The translations under genes and the position numbers were made by a program. A DNA stretch of 64,000 nucleotides from assembly GCF_017742835.1 (NCBI RefSeq), contig NZ_CP072392.1, positions 893,388 to 957,387 of the forward strand. Direction: 5' to 3'. Below, piece by piece: positions 17,586 through 26,077 of the stretch; the stretch's first letter is position 1, and the number at the start of each line of letters is the position of its first letter. The DNA is from Aquabacter sp. L1I39. Lineage in GTDB: Bacteria; Pseudomonadota; Alphaproteobacteria; Rhizobiales; Xanthobacteraceae. The notes under the pieces are model-generated. The model did not search any database and was not told where the DNA came from. It saw only the letters and a program-made list of their open reading frames with translations.

Positions 17586-18619
17586 TCGATCGGCGTTCGC
17601 TCCTTTCGCTGGGCCTCGGCGCGGGCGCCGCGGGCGCGCTCGGCGGGTTCTCCGGGGCCGCGGCCCAGACTGCCGCTGCCGCTGCCGGGCAGGATGCCCC
17701 ATTTCGCATCCTCATGCTGACCTTCCGCGGCGAGACCGACGTAGAGCGGGGCTTCCGCTATTTCTTCGAGGCGGCCGGGGTGAAGGCGGACTTCCTCTCC
17801 CGGGACGTGGAGCGGGACGCCAGTCGCGTGAAGGGAATCCTGGCGGAGACCCTGCCCACCTTCAAGCCTGACCTGATCTACACCTACGGCACGCCCAACA
17901 CGCTGGCCGTGGCCGGTCCCTATGACGCCGCTGACGGTTCAAGTTTCGTCCACGACATCCCCGTCGTGTTCGCCCTCGTGGCGGCGCCCGTACCCACCAA
18001 GATCGCGCCGTCTGTGGCCTCCTCCGGGCGCAATGTCACCGGGGCGGTGCATGTGGTGCCCACTGACGTGCAGATGCGCGCCATGCAGACTTACAAGCCG
18101 TTTTCCAAGGTGGGCGTCATCTATTCGCCCAACGAGAGCAATTCGGTGGTCATCGTCAACGAGATGAAGGCCTTCTGCGACAGCACCGGCGCCGAACTGT
18201 TCGCCCAGCCGCTGAACATGGCCGGCAACCGTCCCACCGGGGACGGGGTGGAGCAGTTCGTGCGCGACATGCGCAACAAGGGCGCGGATTGGCTCTATCT
18301 GCCGCCCGACACCTTCCTCGCCACCATCTTCAACCGCATCGCGCCGGTGGCCATTGACGTGGGCCTGCCCACGTTCGGTTCCACCGAGTTCTTCCTGCGG
18401 GAAGGCGACGGGCTGGTGGGCCTCGTCTCGCGCTATTATTCCGTCGGGCAGCTGGCCGCTTCCAAGGCGGTGCAGATCCTGGTGGAGAAGCGGGCACCCA
18501 AGGACATCCCCATCGAGACGCTGAAGCGGTTCGCGCTGATCATCAACATGAAGGTGGCCAAACGCCTGAGCGTCTATCCGCCCATCGTGATGCTCAACTA
18601 TGCCGAGGTGATCGCCTGA
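17582..18619 (+). CDS. ABC-type substrate-binding protein (ABC_sub_bind/TrpX-like) without a transporter
   Basis: Secreted periplasmic protein of 345 residues. The N-terminus MIDRRSLLSLGLGAGAAGALGG looks like a Tat signal, with a twin arginine at 4-5 and cleavage probably after the GAAAQ region. The mature part has the two-lobe pattern of the ABC_sub_bind family: ILMLTFRGETDVERGFRYFF, IYTYGTPNTLAVAGPYD, IPVVFALVAAPV, GRNVTGAVHVVP and VGVIYSPNESNSVVIVNEMK. No permease or ATPase of an ABC system is nearby, so it more likely delivers a ligand signal to the sensor proteins or to the MFS fusion. The GTG start overlaps the previous stop (GTGA). Confidence 0.88.
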   Translation: MIDRRSLLSLGLGAGAAGALGGFSGAAAQTAAAAAGQDAPFRILMLTFRGETDVERGFRYFFEAAGVKADFLSRDVERDASRVKGILAETLPTFKPDLIYTYGTPNTLAVAGPYDAADGSSFVHDIPVVFALVAAPVPTKIAPSVASSGRNVTGAVHVVPTDVQMRAMQTYKPFSKVGVIYSPNESNSVVIVNEMKAFCDSTGAELFAQPLNMAGNRPTGDGVEQFVRDMRNKGADWLYLPPDTFLATIFNRIAPVAIDVGLPTFGSTEFFLREGDGLVGLVSRYYSVGQLAASKAVQILVEKRAPKDIPIETLKRFALIINMKVAKRLSVYPPIVMLNYAEVIA

Positions 18620-19317
18620 TGCGGGCGGCCCTGGTGGAGACAACGGACATCGCCTTGCATTGGCGCGAGCTGGAACCGTCGGACATCGAGGCGGTGGAGG
18701 CCCTGCATCGGCTGGCGGTGGGTCCCGTGGTGCGACCAGATATCGTCAAGCCGGAGAGCCGGGCCTATTTCGAGAGCATCCTGGCCGGGCGCGGGCGGGT
18801 AATCGGCGCCTTCGACCAGACCGCGGCGGAGGCCGAGCACTGCCTTGTGGCCTACGGCATTCTCCAGCACGAGCATGCGCCGAAGGACAATTGGGAAGCG
18901 GACCTGAAGGTCGCGCCCGGCACGGCCACGGGGCGCCTGGCGGGTGCCTCGGTCGCTCCCGCATTTCGTGGGCGCGCCCTTCAGCGCGCCACCATTTCGG
19001 CGCGCGTCTCCATGGCGCCGCGTGGCATGCTGCTGTTCTCCACGGCCGCTCCCGTAAATACGCCCAGCTGGGCGAGCCTGTTGGCGGAAGGCTTCCCCAT
19101 TCACGGCCTCATCCGCCGCTATGGCGGCTATGCCCGCTATCTGATGGTGCGAGACCATGCCCTCCACGACAGCGAGCAGGCGATCGCGGTGGACCCGGCG
19201 GACATTCCCGCCCAGCTCTCCCTGTTCGAGAAGGGCTGGCATGGCTTTGCCCGCACCCGCCTGCCCTCCGGCCTGCCCGGCATCCTGTTCGCGCCTCCAA
19301 TCGGTCGCCCTTCATGA
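18619..19317 (+). CDS. GNAT-fold N-acetyltransferase-like protein
   Basis: Cytoplasmic protein of 232 residues. The acetyl-CoA pyrophosphate-binding segment is readable as LAGASVAPAFRGRALQRATISARV (about 107-130), equal to GNAT motif A (V-x-P-x-x-R-G-x-x). The following strand MLLFSTAAPVNTPSWASLLAEGFPIHGLIRRYGGYARYLMVRD fits motif B and the closing strand. The N-terminal WRELEPSDIEAVEALHRLAVGP is the usual first strand and helix. The acceptor is unknown: it could be a protein of the switch or a small molecule. The start overlaps the binding-protein stop by one base and its own stop overlaps the kinase start, placing it in the core of the operon. Confidence 0.8.
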   Translation: MRAALVETTDIALHWRELEPSDIEAVEALHRLAVGPVVRPDIVKPESRAYFESILAGRGRVIGAFDQTAAEAEHCLVAYGILQHEHAPKDNWEADLKVAPGTATGRLAGASVAPAFRGRALQRATISARVSMAPRGMLLFSTAAPVNTPSWASLLAEGFPIHGLIRRYGGYARYLMVRDHALHDSEQAIAVDPADIPAQLSLFEKGWHGFARTRLPSGLPGILFAPPIGRPS

Positions 19318-19760
19318 CTGCCAGCGGCTCGCAGCCTTCCAGCGACACGCTTCCGATCACGGCGGACGTGGATGAAATTCCGCGGGTCAGCGAATGGCTG
19401 GACACTCTCTCGGAGCGGGACGAGTTGCCTCCCGGTCTCCTGTTCGGCGTGCAGCTGAGTATTGAGGAAGCGCTGGCCAACGTCATCAATCATGGCTTTC
19501 CCGGGGGGCGTCAACGAGCTGTCATAAGGCTCGAATACCAGAAGCTTGATGATCATAGGTTCCAGGTGCGGATCGTCGACAACGGCGTGGCGTTCGATCC
19601 GACCGCCGTCGTCTCTCCGGACATGGCGGAGAGTGTCGAGGATGCGAAAATCGGTGGTCATGGGGTGCGCCTCATGCGGCACTTCCTTGAGGCCATCCGT
19701 TATGAGCGCAAAGGTGACGAAAATCATCTTCTCCTGGTGGCAGGGCCCAAGGCCGAATAG
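19314..19760 (+). CDS. RsbW-like serine kinase / anti-sigma factor (HATPase_c)
   Basis: Cytoplasmic protein of 148 residues with a GHKL ATP-binding fold. The N-box is SIEEALANVINHGF (E51, E52, N56), the G1 box DNGVAFDP (from 89) and the G2 region IGGHGVRLMRHF (113-124). In the RsbW/SpoIIAB family such proteins phosphorylate a STAS antagonist and bind either it or a target such as a sigma factor. The ATG at 19314 overlaps the preceding stop (ATGA). The likely partner is the STAS protein at 21409 and the opposing enzyme is the SpoIIE phosphatase at 11165. No sigma factor gene is in the window. Confidence 0.93.
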   Translation: MTASGSQPSSDTLPITADVDEIPRVSEWLDTLSERDELPPGLLFGVQLSIEEALANVINHGFPGGRQRAVIRLEYQKLDDHRFQVRIVDNGVAFDPTAVVSPDMAESVEDAKIGGHGVRLMRHFLEAIRYERKGDENHLLLVAGPKAE

Positions 19761-19787
19761 GGCGTCGCGCGGCCGGGCTCAGTTGCC

Positions 19788-21419
19788 ATGTTGATCATCG
19801 CCGAACTCCTGGCCGGCCTCGGCCTTCTCTTCATCGGCCTCAAGCTGGTGGGTTCGCATCTGCAGGCCGCGCTCGGGCACCGCATCAAGGCGCTCCTCAA
19901 GACCGCCACCAGTTCCGTCCCGGTCGGTTTTGCCTGCGGCACCCTCGCGGGCGCGGTGATCCAGTCCTCGAACGCAGTCACCCTGATCACAGCCAACCTG
20001 GTGCGCAGCGCCTTCCTCACCACCCGCGAGGCGGTGTCGGTGGTGGGGGGGGCCAATGTGGGCACGTCGGTGCTGGTGTTCCTGGCCGCCATCAATGTCC
20101 GTCTGGCCGTTCTTTACCTCCTGGCGCTGATCGGGATGGGATACCAGTTCAAGCTCGACCGCGCGCCGCGCGTGCGCGAATGGCTCGGCGTGCTGCTGGG
20201 CCTCGCGCTGCTGTTCATGGGGCTCGACTTCATCAAGACGGCACCAAAGTCTTTGCCCCTCATTGAGCTGTCCACCTTCGTGAGCGGCTACATCAACCCG
20301 GTCACCGGCATGGCTCTGGGCATTGTGGTGGCCCTCATCACGCAATCCTCCTCCACTGCCGCGATCCTGGTCCTGCCGCTGGTCCAGACAGGTCTGATGA
20401 CCTTCGACGACGCGGTCGTCGTGGTGCTCGGCGCCAATGTGGGGTCTGGGTTGGCCACCCTTTGGACCACCGCAGGCCTCGCCGGCACGGGCAAGCAATT
20501 GTGCTACGTGCATGTAATGGTGAAGGTCTCGGGCACGGTACTGTTCGGCCTCGTCTGGATCATCGCCGAGAAGGGCTTCGGCATCGATGCCCCGATGGTC
20601 GCCCGCGACCTGGTCGACGGGCAGGACTCGGTGGCAATTTCCACTCTATTCCTGGTCCTGCAAGTGCTTGGCGCAGTGGTTGTCTGCATCTCGCCGGGAC
20701 GGATGGCGAGCCTCGCAGCGAGGATCAGTCCGCCCACCCACGAAGACCACATTTCGCAGCCCACTTATATTCATCCGGCCGCACTCGAAGACCCCTCGAG
20801 CGCCCTTGAGCTCGCCGCGCGGGAGGCCCGCCATCTCCAGCGCCACTTGCCCGGACTGATCCCTGACCTTGACCAGCGGACGGGGGACGATCGCACCCAC
20901 CGCGCGGCCATCGCTCGCGGCGCAAGCATGGTGTCCACCGAAACCGAGCTCTTCCTCACCGACCTGATGCAGCGAGGCTTGGCGCCTCAAGACCTGGATT
21001 TCGCCCTCAGGATCCGGGGCGAGTTGGTGCTGATGCGAGACCTGAGGACCACCCTCTCGGAGCTCAGCGACATCATTGATGACTTCGACACCGTGCCGCC
21101 GCTCGCGTTCAACCTGTCGGAATCCCTGCGCGCGCTCACCCTGTCGCTGGTGGAGGCGGAGGATGCCGAGGACCTGGACACACTCAGCACCCTTACGGGG
21201 GACCGCAGCGGTTTGATGGAGCGCCACCGGCGCGCCATAGCCACCTCCATGTCCGCTTCGGGAACCGACTTGGCGGCGCTCCAGCACGCAACGGGATTGT
21301 TCGAGCGAGCCGTATGGCTGCTGCATCGGATCGCCCTCACATTGCGCGCGGGCTCGAATGCGGCTAATGCGGCAGAGGAATTGGTCCAAGACGCGCGGGA
21401 ACAGGTTCATGCAGATTGA
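19788..21419 (+). CDS. Na/Pi cotransporter family protein (NptA/PF02690 type) with PhoU-like tail
   Basis: Inner-membrane protein of 543 residues. Two inverted repeats carry the family hallmark: QSSN at 59-62 (AGAVIQSSNAVTLITA) and QSSST at 186-190 (VALITQSSSTAAILVLPL). Residues from about 340 on are cytoplasmic and helical (REARHLQRHLPGL...ELFLTDLMQRGL...LRDLRTTLSELSDIIDDFD), like the PhoU-related domain of bacterial NptA. The first motif ends in Asn where Ser-Thr is common, so the transported ion may differ or transport may be altered. Its end overlaps the STAS gene by 11 bases. Being inside a partner-switching operon, it could be a target or a sensor of phosphate-like anions. Confidence 0.9.
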   Translation: MLIIAELLAGLGLLFIGLKLVGSHLQAALGHRIKALLKTATSSVPVGFACGTLAGAVIQSSNAVTLITANLVRSAFLTTREAVSVVGGANVGTSVLVFLAAINVRLAVLYLLALIGMGYQFKLDRAPRVREWLGVLLGLALLFMGLDFIKTAPKSLPLIELSTFVSGYINPVTGMALGIVVALITQSSSTAAILVLPLVQTGLMTFDDAVVVVLGANVGSGLATLWTTAGLAGTGKQLCYVHVMVKVSGTVLFGLVWIIAEKGFGIDAPMVARDLVDGQDSVAISTLFLVLQVLGAVVVCISPGRMASLAARISPPTHEDHISQPTYIHPAALEDPSSALELAAREARHLQRHLPGLIPDLDQRTGDDRTHRAAIARGASMVSTETELFLTDLMQRGLAPQDLDFALRIRGELVLMRDLRTTLSELSDIIDDFDTVPPLAFNLSESLRALTLSLVEAEDAEDLDTLSTLTGDRSGLMERHRRAIATSMSASGTDLAALQHATGLFERAVWLLHRIALTLRAGSNAANAAEELVQDAREQVHAD

Positions 21420-21711
21420 GCGGGAACAGGCTGGCGCCGACGTGCTGTTGAAGGTATCGGGGCGCCTCGATACTCCCAATGCCAAGCCGTTCGAGGCGAG
21501 CCTTCTCGAAGTGGTGTCCACCACCACCGGGGGCATCCAGGTGAATCTGGCTGGCGTGGACTATGTGTCCTCTTCCGGCCTGCGCGCCCTGCTGGTGGCC
21601 GGCAAGGCCATGCGCAGCGCCAAGCGCAATCTCTCGCTGGCCTCCCTTCAGCCGCAGATCCGGGAAGTGTTTGACATTTCCGGCTTCTCCACGCTGTTCG
21701 AGATCAGCTGA
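21409..21711 (+). CDS. STAS-domain anti-sigma factor antagonist (RsbV/SpoIIAA-like)
   Basis: Cytoplasmic protein of 100 residues, a single STAS domain. The phosphorylation loop is YVSSSGLRALL, with the conserved serine at position 55 or 56, and the preceding strand is IQVNLAGVDYV. The pattern VLLKVSGRLDTPNAKPFEASLLEVV at the start and REVFDISGFSTLFEI at the end is textbook for the family. When unphosphorylated it should sequester the RsbW-like kinase. I use the ATG at 21409; the frame upstream lies inside the transporter gene. It is the last gene of the operon, 83 bases before trmD. Confidence 0.93.
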   Translation: MQIEREQAGADVLLKVSGRLDTPNAKPFEASLLEVVSTTTGGIQVNLAGVDYVSSSGLRALLVAGKAMRSAKRNLSLASLQPQIREVFDISGFSTLFEIS

Positions 21712-21794
21712 GCGCAGGCGCCCGGCCGGCGGGGCCCAGCCTTGCCGGCTATCGCTGATTTGACCTTCCCCCTCCTCTCGCCCATCAGTGGCGC

Positions 21795-22508
21795 ATGACC
21801 TTTCGCGCCAGCGTCCTCACGCTTTATCCGGACATGTTTCCCGGCCCCCTCGGCCATGCTTTGGCGGGGCGCGCGCTTGACGGTGGCCTTTGGGCGCTGG
21901 AGGCGGTGCAGATCCGCGACTTCGCCCTGGACCGCCACCGCTCCGTGGATGACACCCCCGCCGGCGGTGGCCCCGGCATGGTGATGCGGGCCGACGTGCT
22001 CGCCCGCGCCATTGACGCCACCGCCCCGGCCGATGACCCCCGCCCCCGCCTGCTGATGACCCCCCGCGGCCGCCCGCTGACCCAGGCGCGGGTGCGCGAC
22101 CTCGCTTCAGGTCCAGGCGTGGTGATCCTGTGCGGGCGCTTCGAGGGGGTGGACGAACGCGTCATCGCCGCCCGCCGGCTGGAAGAGGTGTGCGTGGGCG
22201 ATGTGGTTCTGTCCGGCGGAGAGACGGCCGCCTTGCTGCTGCTGGACGCCTGTGTCCGCCTCATTCCCGGCGTCATGGGCAAGGCACAAAGCGGGGAGGA
22301 TGAGAGCTTCTCCGCCGGCCTGCTGGAATATCCCCAATATACCCGTCCGCAGATATTCGAGGGACAGCCCATTCCCGAGGTGCTGGTGTCCGGCGACCAT
22401 GCGCGCATCCATGCCTGGCGGCACCAACAGGCGTTGGACATTACTCGCGCGCGGCGGCCCGACCTCCTCTCCGGCACCGATGACGGTCCGGTGACGGAAA
22501 AGACATGA
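21795..22508 (+). CDS. trmD: tRNA (guanine-N1)-methyltransferase
   Basis: Cytoplasmic SPOUT-class enzyme of 237 residues that methylates G37 of tRNAs with SAM, guarding against frameshifts. The knot is visible as [15 protein letters not shown] and [26 protein letters not shown], with the early [17 protein letters not shown] loop and the C-terminal [33 protein letters not shown] helix region. Complete in length. It precedes rplS, as in the usual rpsP-rimM-trmD-rplS operon, but rimM and rpsP are not upstream: the STAS gene of the switch locus is there instead. Confidence 0.97.
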   Translation: MTFRASVLTLYPDMFPGPLGHALAGRALDGGLWALEAVQIRDFALDRHRSVDDTPAGGGPGMVMRADVLARAIDATAPADDPRPRLLMTPRGRPLTQARVRDLASGPGVVILCGRFEGVDERVIAARRLEEVCVGDVVLSGGETAALLLLDACVRLIPGVMGKAQSGEDESFSAGLLEYPQYTRPQIFEGQPIPEVLVSGDHARIHAWRHQQALDITRARRPDLLSGTDDGPVTEKT

Positions 22509-22580
22509 CAGGCGGCCGGTTCTGCGCTATAGGCCGCGCCGTCCCTTAACTTACAACGACACGATGTGGCGCCGGGGCAT

Positions 22581-22614
22581 GGTTCCCGCGAGGGAGCCCG
22601 TTTGCGGTGACCGC
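22581..22614 (+). promoter_or_regulatory. Structured leader before rplS
   Basis: In the 120-base gap before rplS there are two short hairpins: GGTTCCC-GCGA-GGGAGCC (22581-22598, one G-T pair) and GCGG-TGA-CCGC just after. They could take part in ribosomal-protein autoregulation or mRNA stability. Not a known leader class that I recognise. Confidence 0.3.
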
Positions 22615-22628
22615 TAGAGGTTGGTGAC

Positions 22629-23027
22629 ATGAACATCATTCAGACGCTTGAGGCCGAACAGGCCGCCCGTCTTGCCGAGAAGCGCCCGGTTCCGGCCTTT
22701 CAGCCCGGCGATACGGTGATCGTGAACGTGAAGGTGGTCGAAGGCGACCGCAGCCGCGTGCAGGCCTATGAGGGCGTGGTGATCGCCCGCAATGGCGGCG
22801 GCCTCAACGAGAGCTTTACGGTCCGCAAGATCTCCTATGGCGAGGGCGTGGAACGCGTGTTCCCGGTCCACTCTCCCCTGATCGATTCCATCAAGCTGGT
22901 GCGTCGCGGCAAGGTCCGCCGCGCCAAGCTCTATTATCTGCGCGACCGTCGCGGCAAGTCTGCCCGTATCGCCGAGCGCACCGACCGCACGGGCGACGGC
23001 AAGAAGAAGGCCGCGTCCGCCAAGTGA
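22629..23027 (+). CDS. rplS: 50S ribosomal protein L19
   Basis: Ribosomal protein of 132 residues located at the 30S-50S interface. The core is unmistakable: [91 protein letters not shown]. The lysine-rich tail ([10 protein letters not shown]) is common in alphaproteobacteria. It follows trmD on the same strand and ends at a strong intrinsic terminator, so this is the end of a translation-related operon. Confidence 0.98.
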   Translation: MNIIQTLEAEQAARLAEKRPVPAFQPGDTVIVNVKVVEGDRSRVQAYEGVVIARNGGGLNESFTVRKISYGEGVERVFPVHSPLIDSIKLVRRGKVRRAKLYYLRDRRGKSARIAERTDRTGDGKKKAASAK

Positions 23028-23077
23028 GCGTCAAAGCGGGAGGCCACAGCCTCTCGCGCCGTTCGCGAACCTCTTTC

Positions 23078-23108
23078 AACGCCGCCGGTCTCCCGGCGGC
23101 GTTTTTTT
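23078..23108 (+). terminator. Intrinsic terminator after rplS
   Basis: An 11-bp perfect stem (AACGCCGCCGG pairing with CCGGCGGCGTT), a 4-base TCTC loop and seven consecutive T residues. Fifty bases after the rplS stop. The clearest factor-independent terminator in the window. Confidence 0.95.
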
Positions 23109-23127
23109 GTGCGATCGCGCGGGCGCC

Positions 23128-24045
23128 TCAGCTCGCCTGCGTCCGCACAGAGGCCATGAGGCGGGCGAGAAGGCCCTGGGGATCGGCCTCATAGGCCGCC
23201 CGCACCCGTTCCAGCGCCGCCGCCCCGCCGCCCCGATGGCCGGCGCCCCCCACATGGAGCCACTGGTCCGCCAAGAGATAGGATTCAGGCTTGCCCGTTT
23301 CGGGATCCTCGAGAAATACCTCGCGGGTCCGCGCCTGGGCGAGGTCGGGCAACGACAGGTGGCGATAGAGCACCCGCCAATTCTGCCCACCGGTATCGAG
23401 GGTTAGCGGCGTGTCGGTGCCGAAGTCCAGCGGCAGGTGCGCCACGGCGGCGAAATCGAACACACTATAGCCCGGCCAAAGATACCAGCCGCCGAACCGC
23501 TCCCCATGGCGCACCATGCCGTAGGCCGGCTGACGGGCGACGCGGGCGGCGAGGTCGTCAGGGGCCAGCGGCAGCAAATCATGGTCCAGGAAGGCAAAGA
23601 TGCGGGGCCGGGACGGCCGGATGAGGTTGGACCACACCCAGTTGAGAGCCACGCCATGGGAGCGCGAGCCATTGGGCCTTTTGTGCGGCCGGGGCGCTGG
23701 CGGCATGGGGCAATAAAGCAGCCCTCTCTCCCGGCAGAGGTGGGCGATGCGCGCGCGGGCCTCCCGGTCCGAGGAATTGTCGCAGACCAGCAGGCGCGCA
23801 TCGGGGACGCTGCGGGCCATCCCTTCGGCCAGAAGGGCCACCGCCTGCGGCAGGTTGAAGGCGATGGTGCAGGCCAGCACCTCGTCCCGCCGCGCAGAAA
23901 GCTCCGCCACCAGCGCCTCCTGTCCTGTCGCGCGTCGGCCGGCATACAGGGCGTCGATGGCGAGGTTGCGCAGCCGCCGCGCCCGATGCGAGAGCGGCGC
24001 GGCGTTCGCCCATTCGCGCAGCGTATAGTCCTTCAGGTCGCGCAT
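23128..24045 (-). CDS. Glycosyltransferase-like protein (GT-A fold)
   Basis: Protein of 305 residues. The N-terminal half reads like a GT-A nucleotide-sugar binding fold: VLACTIAFNLPQAVALLAEGMARSVPDARLLVCDNSSD, then IFAFLDHDLLPL, where the DHD triplet may serve as the DxD metal site. Further on are HGERFGGWYLWPGYSVFDFAAV and WRVLYRHLSLPDLAQ. No transmembrane segment is visible. It follows the GT39 gene on the same strand after 56 bases, so both may act on the same surface glycan. Donor and acceptor are unknown, and the assignment rests on pattern rather than a specific signature. Confidence 0.65.
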   Translation of the reverse strand: MRDLKDYTLREWANAAPLSHRARRLRNLAIDALYAGRRATGQEALVAELSARRDEVLACTIAFNLPQAVALLAEGMARSVPDARLLVCDNSSDREARARIAHLCRERGLLYCPMPPAPRPHKRPNGSRSHGVALNWVWSNLIRPSRPRIFAFLDHDLLPLAPDDLAARVARQPAYGMVRHGERFGGWYLWPGYSVFDFAAVAHLPLDFGTDTPLTLDTGGQNWRVLYRHLSLPDLAQARTREVFLEDPETGKPESYLLADQWLHVGGAGHRGGGAAALERVRAAYEADPQGLLARLMASVRTQAS

Positions 24046-24101
24046 GGAGAGACGGTCGCCGGGTAGGGTGGAGAGTGAGCTGCGCCGTGGCGCATCATCG
24101 A

Positions 24102-25775
24102 TCAGAAATTGCGTCCCTGCATTACTTTCTCTTGCAAAGCACCCCTGTCTGGCGTGCGCGACTCATTGCCCACCAATTGATAGAGCCGCACCTCGCCCGT
24201 GCGGTCCGAGCGGGGATAGGTGCCCAGCAGCCGGAAGCGGTCGGGGTAGACGGCGGCCGCCTCGGCAAGCTGGCGGTTGTGCAGGATGGCCTGCGCCACC
24301 GGCGAGGTATCCAGCACCACATAGCCGATGCCGAGGTCATCAAGCCCCCGCATCAGGGCCGCCGCATCGGGGTAAAGGGGGGCATAGTCCTTGCCGTTCC
24401 AGTCGGAAACGGCGAGCAGCTTGGAGCCGCGGAGGGCAAAATAGAGCATGGCCCGATCGGCTTGCGCCACCGACGCGACCAGGGCCCCCTCCCCCATGGC
24501 ATCCGAGCCGACGAGGATGAGCGGATTGGCCGCGCCCGTGGCCATGGCCGCGCGGGCGGCCGGCACCATGCCCACCGAGGGCTTGGCCAGCGTCACCAGC
24601 AGGAAGGGCGAGGCGATCACCAGCAGGAGGAGGCAAGCTAGAAGCCCTGTGATGAGCGGCCAGCTGCGCGTCAACAGGCTGAACACGCCCATGAGGCCGT
24701 AGGCGGCCATCAGCAGGAGAGGCGCCGCCGCCGGCAGCAGGTAGCGCGGGTCGAGCCCGGCCGGAACGATGCACTGGAAGGCCAGAACCGCCAGAAGCCC
24801 GGCGCCCACCGCCGCCCAGGGCTGCGCCGCCGGAGCCTCATCGCCACCGCGCCAGGTGCGCACCATGACGAACAGCAGGCCGAGGGCGGCGAGCGCCACG
24901 AGAGGGCCGCCAATCCCCGCCAGGAGGCCATGCCAATAGGTCTCGGCCGCCTGGCGGATGAAGGCTGTTCCCCAGCCATACTGGAAGCCAGAGGCGGCCA
25001 TGGAATAGGTGCCGAGCGTCCAGGGACCGGCAATCACCGCCACCACCGGCAAGGGCAGCCAGAAGTCCGGCCGGCGCAGCAGGCCGAACCGTCCGGTGAG
25101 CAGAACGGCGAAGGGGGGCACCAAGGCGAGAGCCGCGCCCGTGCCCTTGGTGAGAATGGCCATGGCGGCGAGCAGCCCGAAAATGAGCGCCGGCACCCAG
25201 CGGGGCGCCGCCAGATAGCGGCCATAGGCCAGGATCGCCAGCAGCACCAAGAGAGCCACAGGCAGATCCAGCATGATGATGAGGGTCGCTTCCCGCAACA
25301 ATGGCAAGGCGAGCAACACGGTGCCGACGCCCACCCCCACCAGCGGTCCCAGCGCGAGGGCAGCCAGGAAGCCGGCGCTCGCCACCAGAAGCGCCGCGAT
25401 CAGAGCCGGCAGGAACAGCGCGACCGGCGTCGCAGGCGAGGAGGCGAGAAAAAGCAGCCCCTCGGCCATATAATAGAGGGGCGGCCAATGGCCGATGCCC
25501 ACCTTCGGATAGTGCAGATAATAGTCGCGGGCGAAGGCCAGCGGTGAGGGAAAGCCCGCCCGCGCATAATCGGTGAAGAGCAGGCCGGTCACATAATGGC
25601 TGGCCTCGTCCGCATTGTTGGCGGAGAACTCCGCCACGAAGGCGCCGCCCGCCTGCTGCTGGAAAATGATGATGACCAGGACCAGCAAGGTCAGGATGGC
25701 GAAGACCAGCCCGCGTGAGGCGACGCGCGCCCAGCCGATGCCCCTTGCCGGAGCGCTCCCGTGCCTGTCCGCCAC
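24102..25775 (-). CDS. Membrane glycosyltransferase, GT39/ArnT-like
   Basis: Polytopic inner-membrane protein of 557 residues with about eleven hydrophobic helices in the first 420 residues. The acidic loop after TM1, FSANNADEASHYVTGLLFTDYARA, and the GIGHWPPLYYMAEGLLF loop are typical of the ArnT/PMT superfamily, which uses polyprenyl-phosphate sugars to glycosylate lipids or proteins on the outside. The C-terminal soluble part (AMLYFALRGSKLLAVSDW...YVVLDTSPVAQAILHNRQLA...TYPRSD) fits the periplasmic tail of such enzymes. The GTG start has GGAGG six bases upstream. It is divergent from the DUF4091 gene and probably co-transcribed with the GT-A gene. Confidence 0.85.
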   Translation of the reverse strand: MADRHGSAPARGIGWARVASRGLVFAILTLLVLVIIIFQQQAGGAFVAEFSANNADEASHYVTGLLFTDYARAGFPSPLAFARDYYLHYPKVGIGHWPPLYYMAEGLLFLASSPATPVALFLPALIAALLVASAGFLAALALGPLVGVGVGTVLLALPLLREATLIIMLDLPVALLVLLAILAYGRYLAAPRWVPALIFGLLAAMAILTKGTGAALALVPPFAVLLTGRFGLLRRPDFWLPLPVVAVIAGPWTLGTYSMAASGFQYGWGTAFIRQAAETYWHGLLAGIGGPLVALAALGLLFVMVRTWRGGDEAPAAQPWAAVGAGLLAVLAFQCIVPAGLDPRYLLPAAAPLLLMAAYGLMGVFSLLTRSWPLITGLLACLLLLVIASPFLLVTLAKPSVGMVPAARAAMATGAANPLILVGSDAMGEGALVASVAQADRAMLYFALRGSKLLAVSDWNGKDYAPLYPDAAALMRGLDDLGIGYVVLDTSPVAQAILHNRQLAEAAAVYPDRFRLLGTYPRSDRTGEVRLYQLVGNESRTPDRGALQEKVMQGRNF

Positions 25776-26077
25776 ACTCGACCTCCGGTCCCAGCGTTCC
25801 CGCCAGACGCTTCTAGAATGCGCACGCCCCGGTGGGAAGCGTCACAGTCCCCATCCCCCTACCTCGGCTAACATCTTGAAAGGCGACAAATTCGCCCCCT
25901 GCCCGGGAAATCCCCGCCGAACATGGACGCACCCGCTTGCGCCCGCAGCGGATCAGGGGAAACGTGCGCCCGTTCCGGGCAACGGGCATGGCCAGGCCAG
26001 CAGGCGCCGCCACACCCGCTCGCCGGAGCAGACCGAGGGACGCCGCGCAGCGGCGCCAGACGGGCAAGGAGACACAG
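25776..26077. other. 302-base divergent intergenic region
   Basis: Lies between the GT39 and DUF4091 genes and must hold both promoters. The only structure I see is a dyad GGCGA-CAAAT-TCGCC at 25882-25896, possibly an operator. No small gene with convincing composition is present; the reading frame that runs through it into the DUF4091 gene has arginine-rich, shadow-like sequence. Confidence 0.5.
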
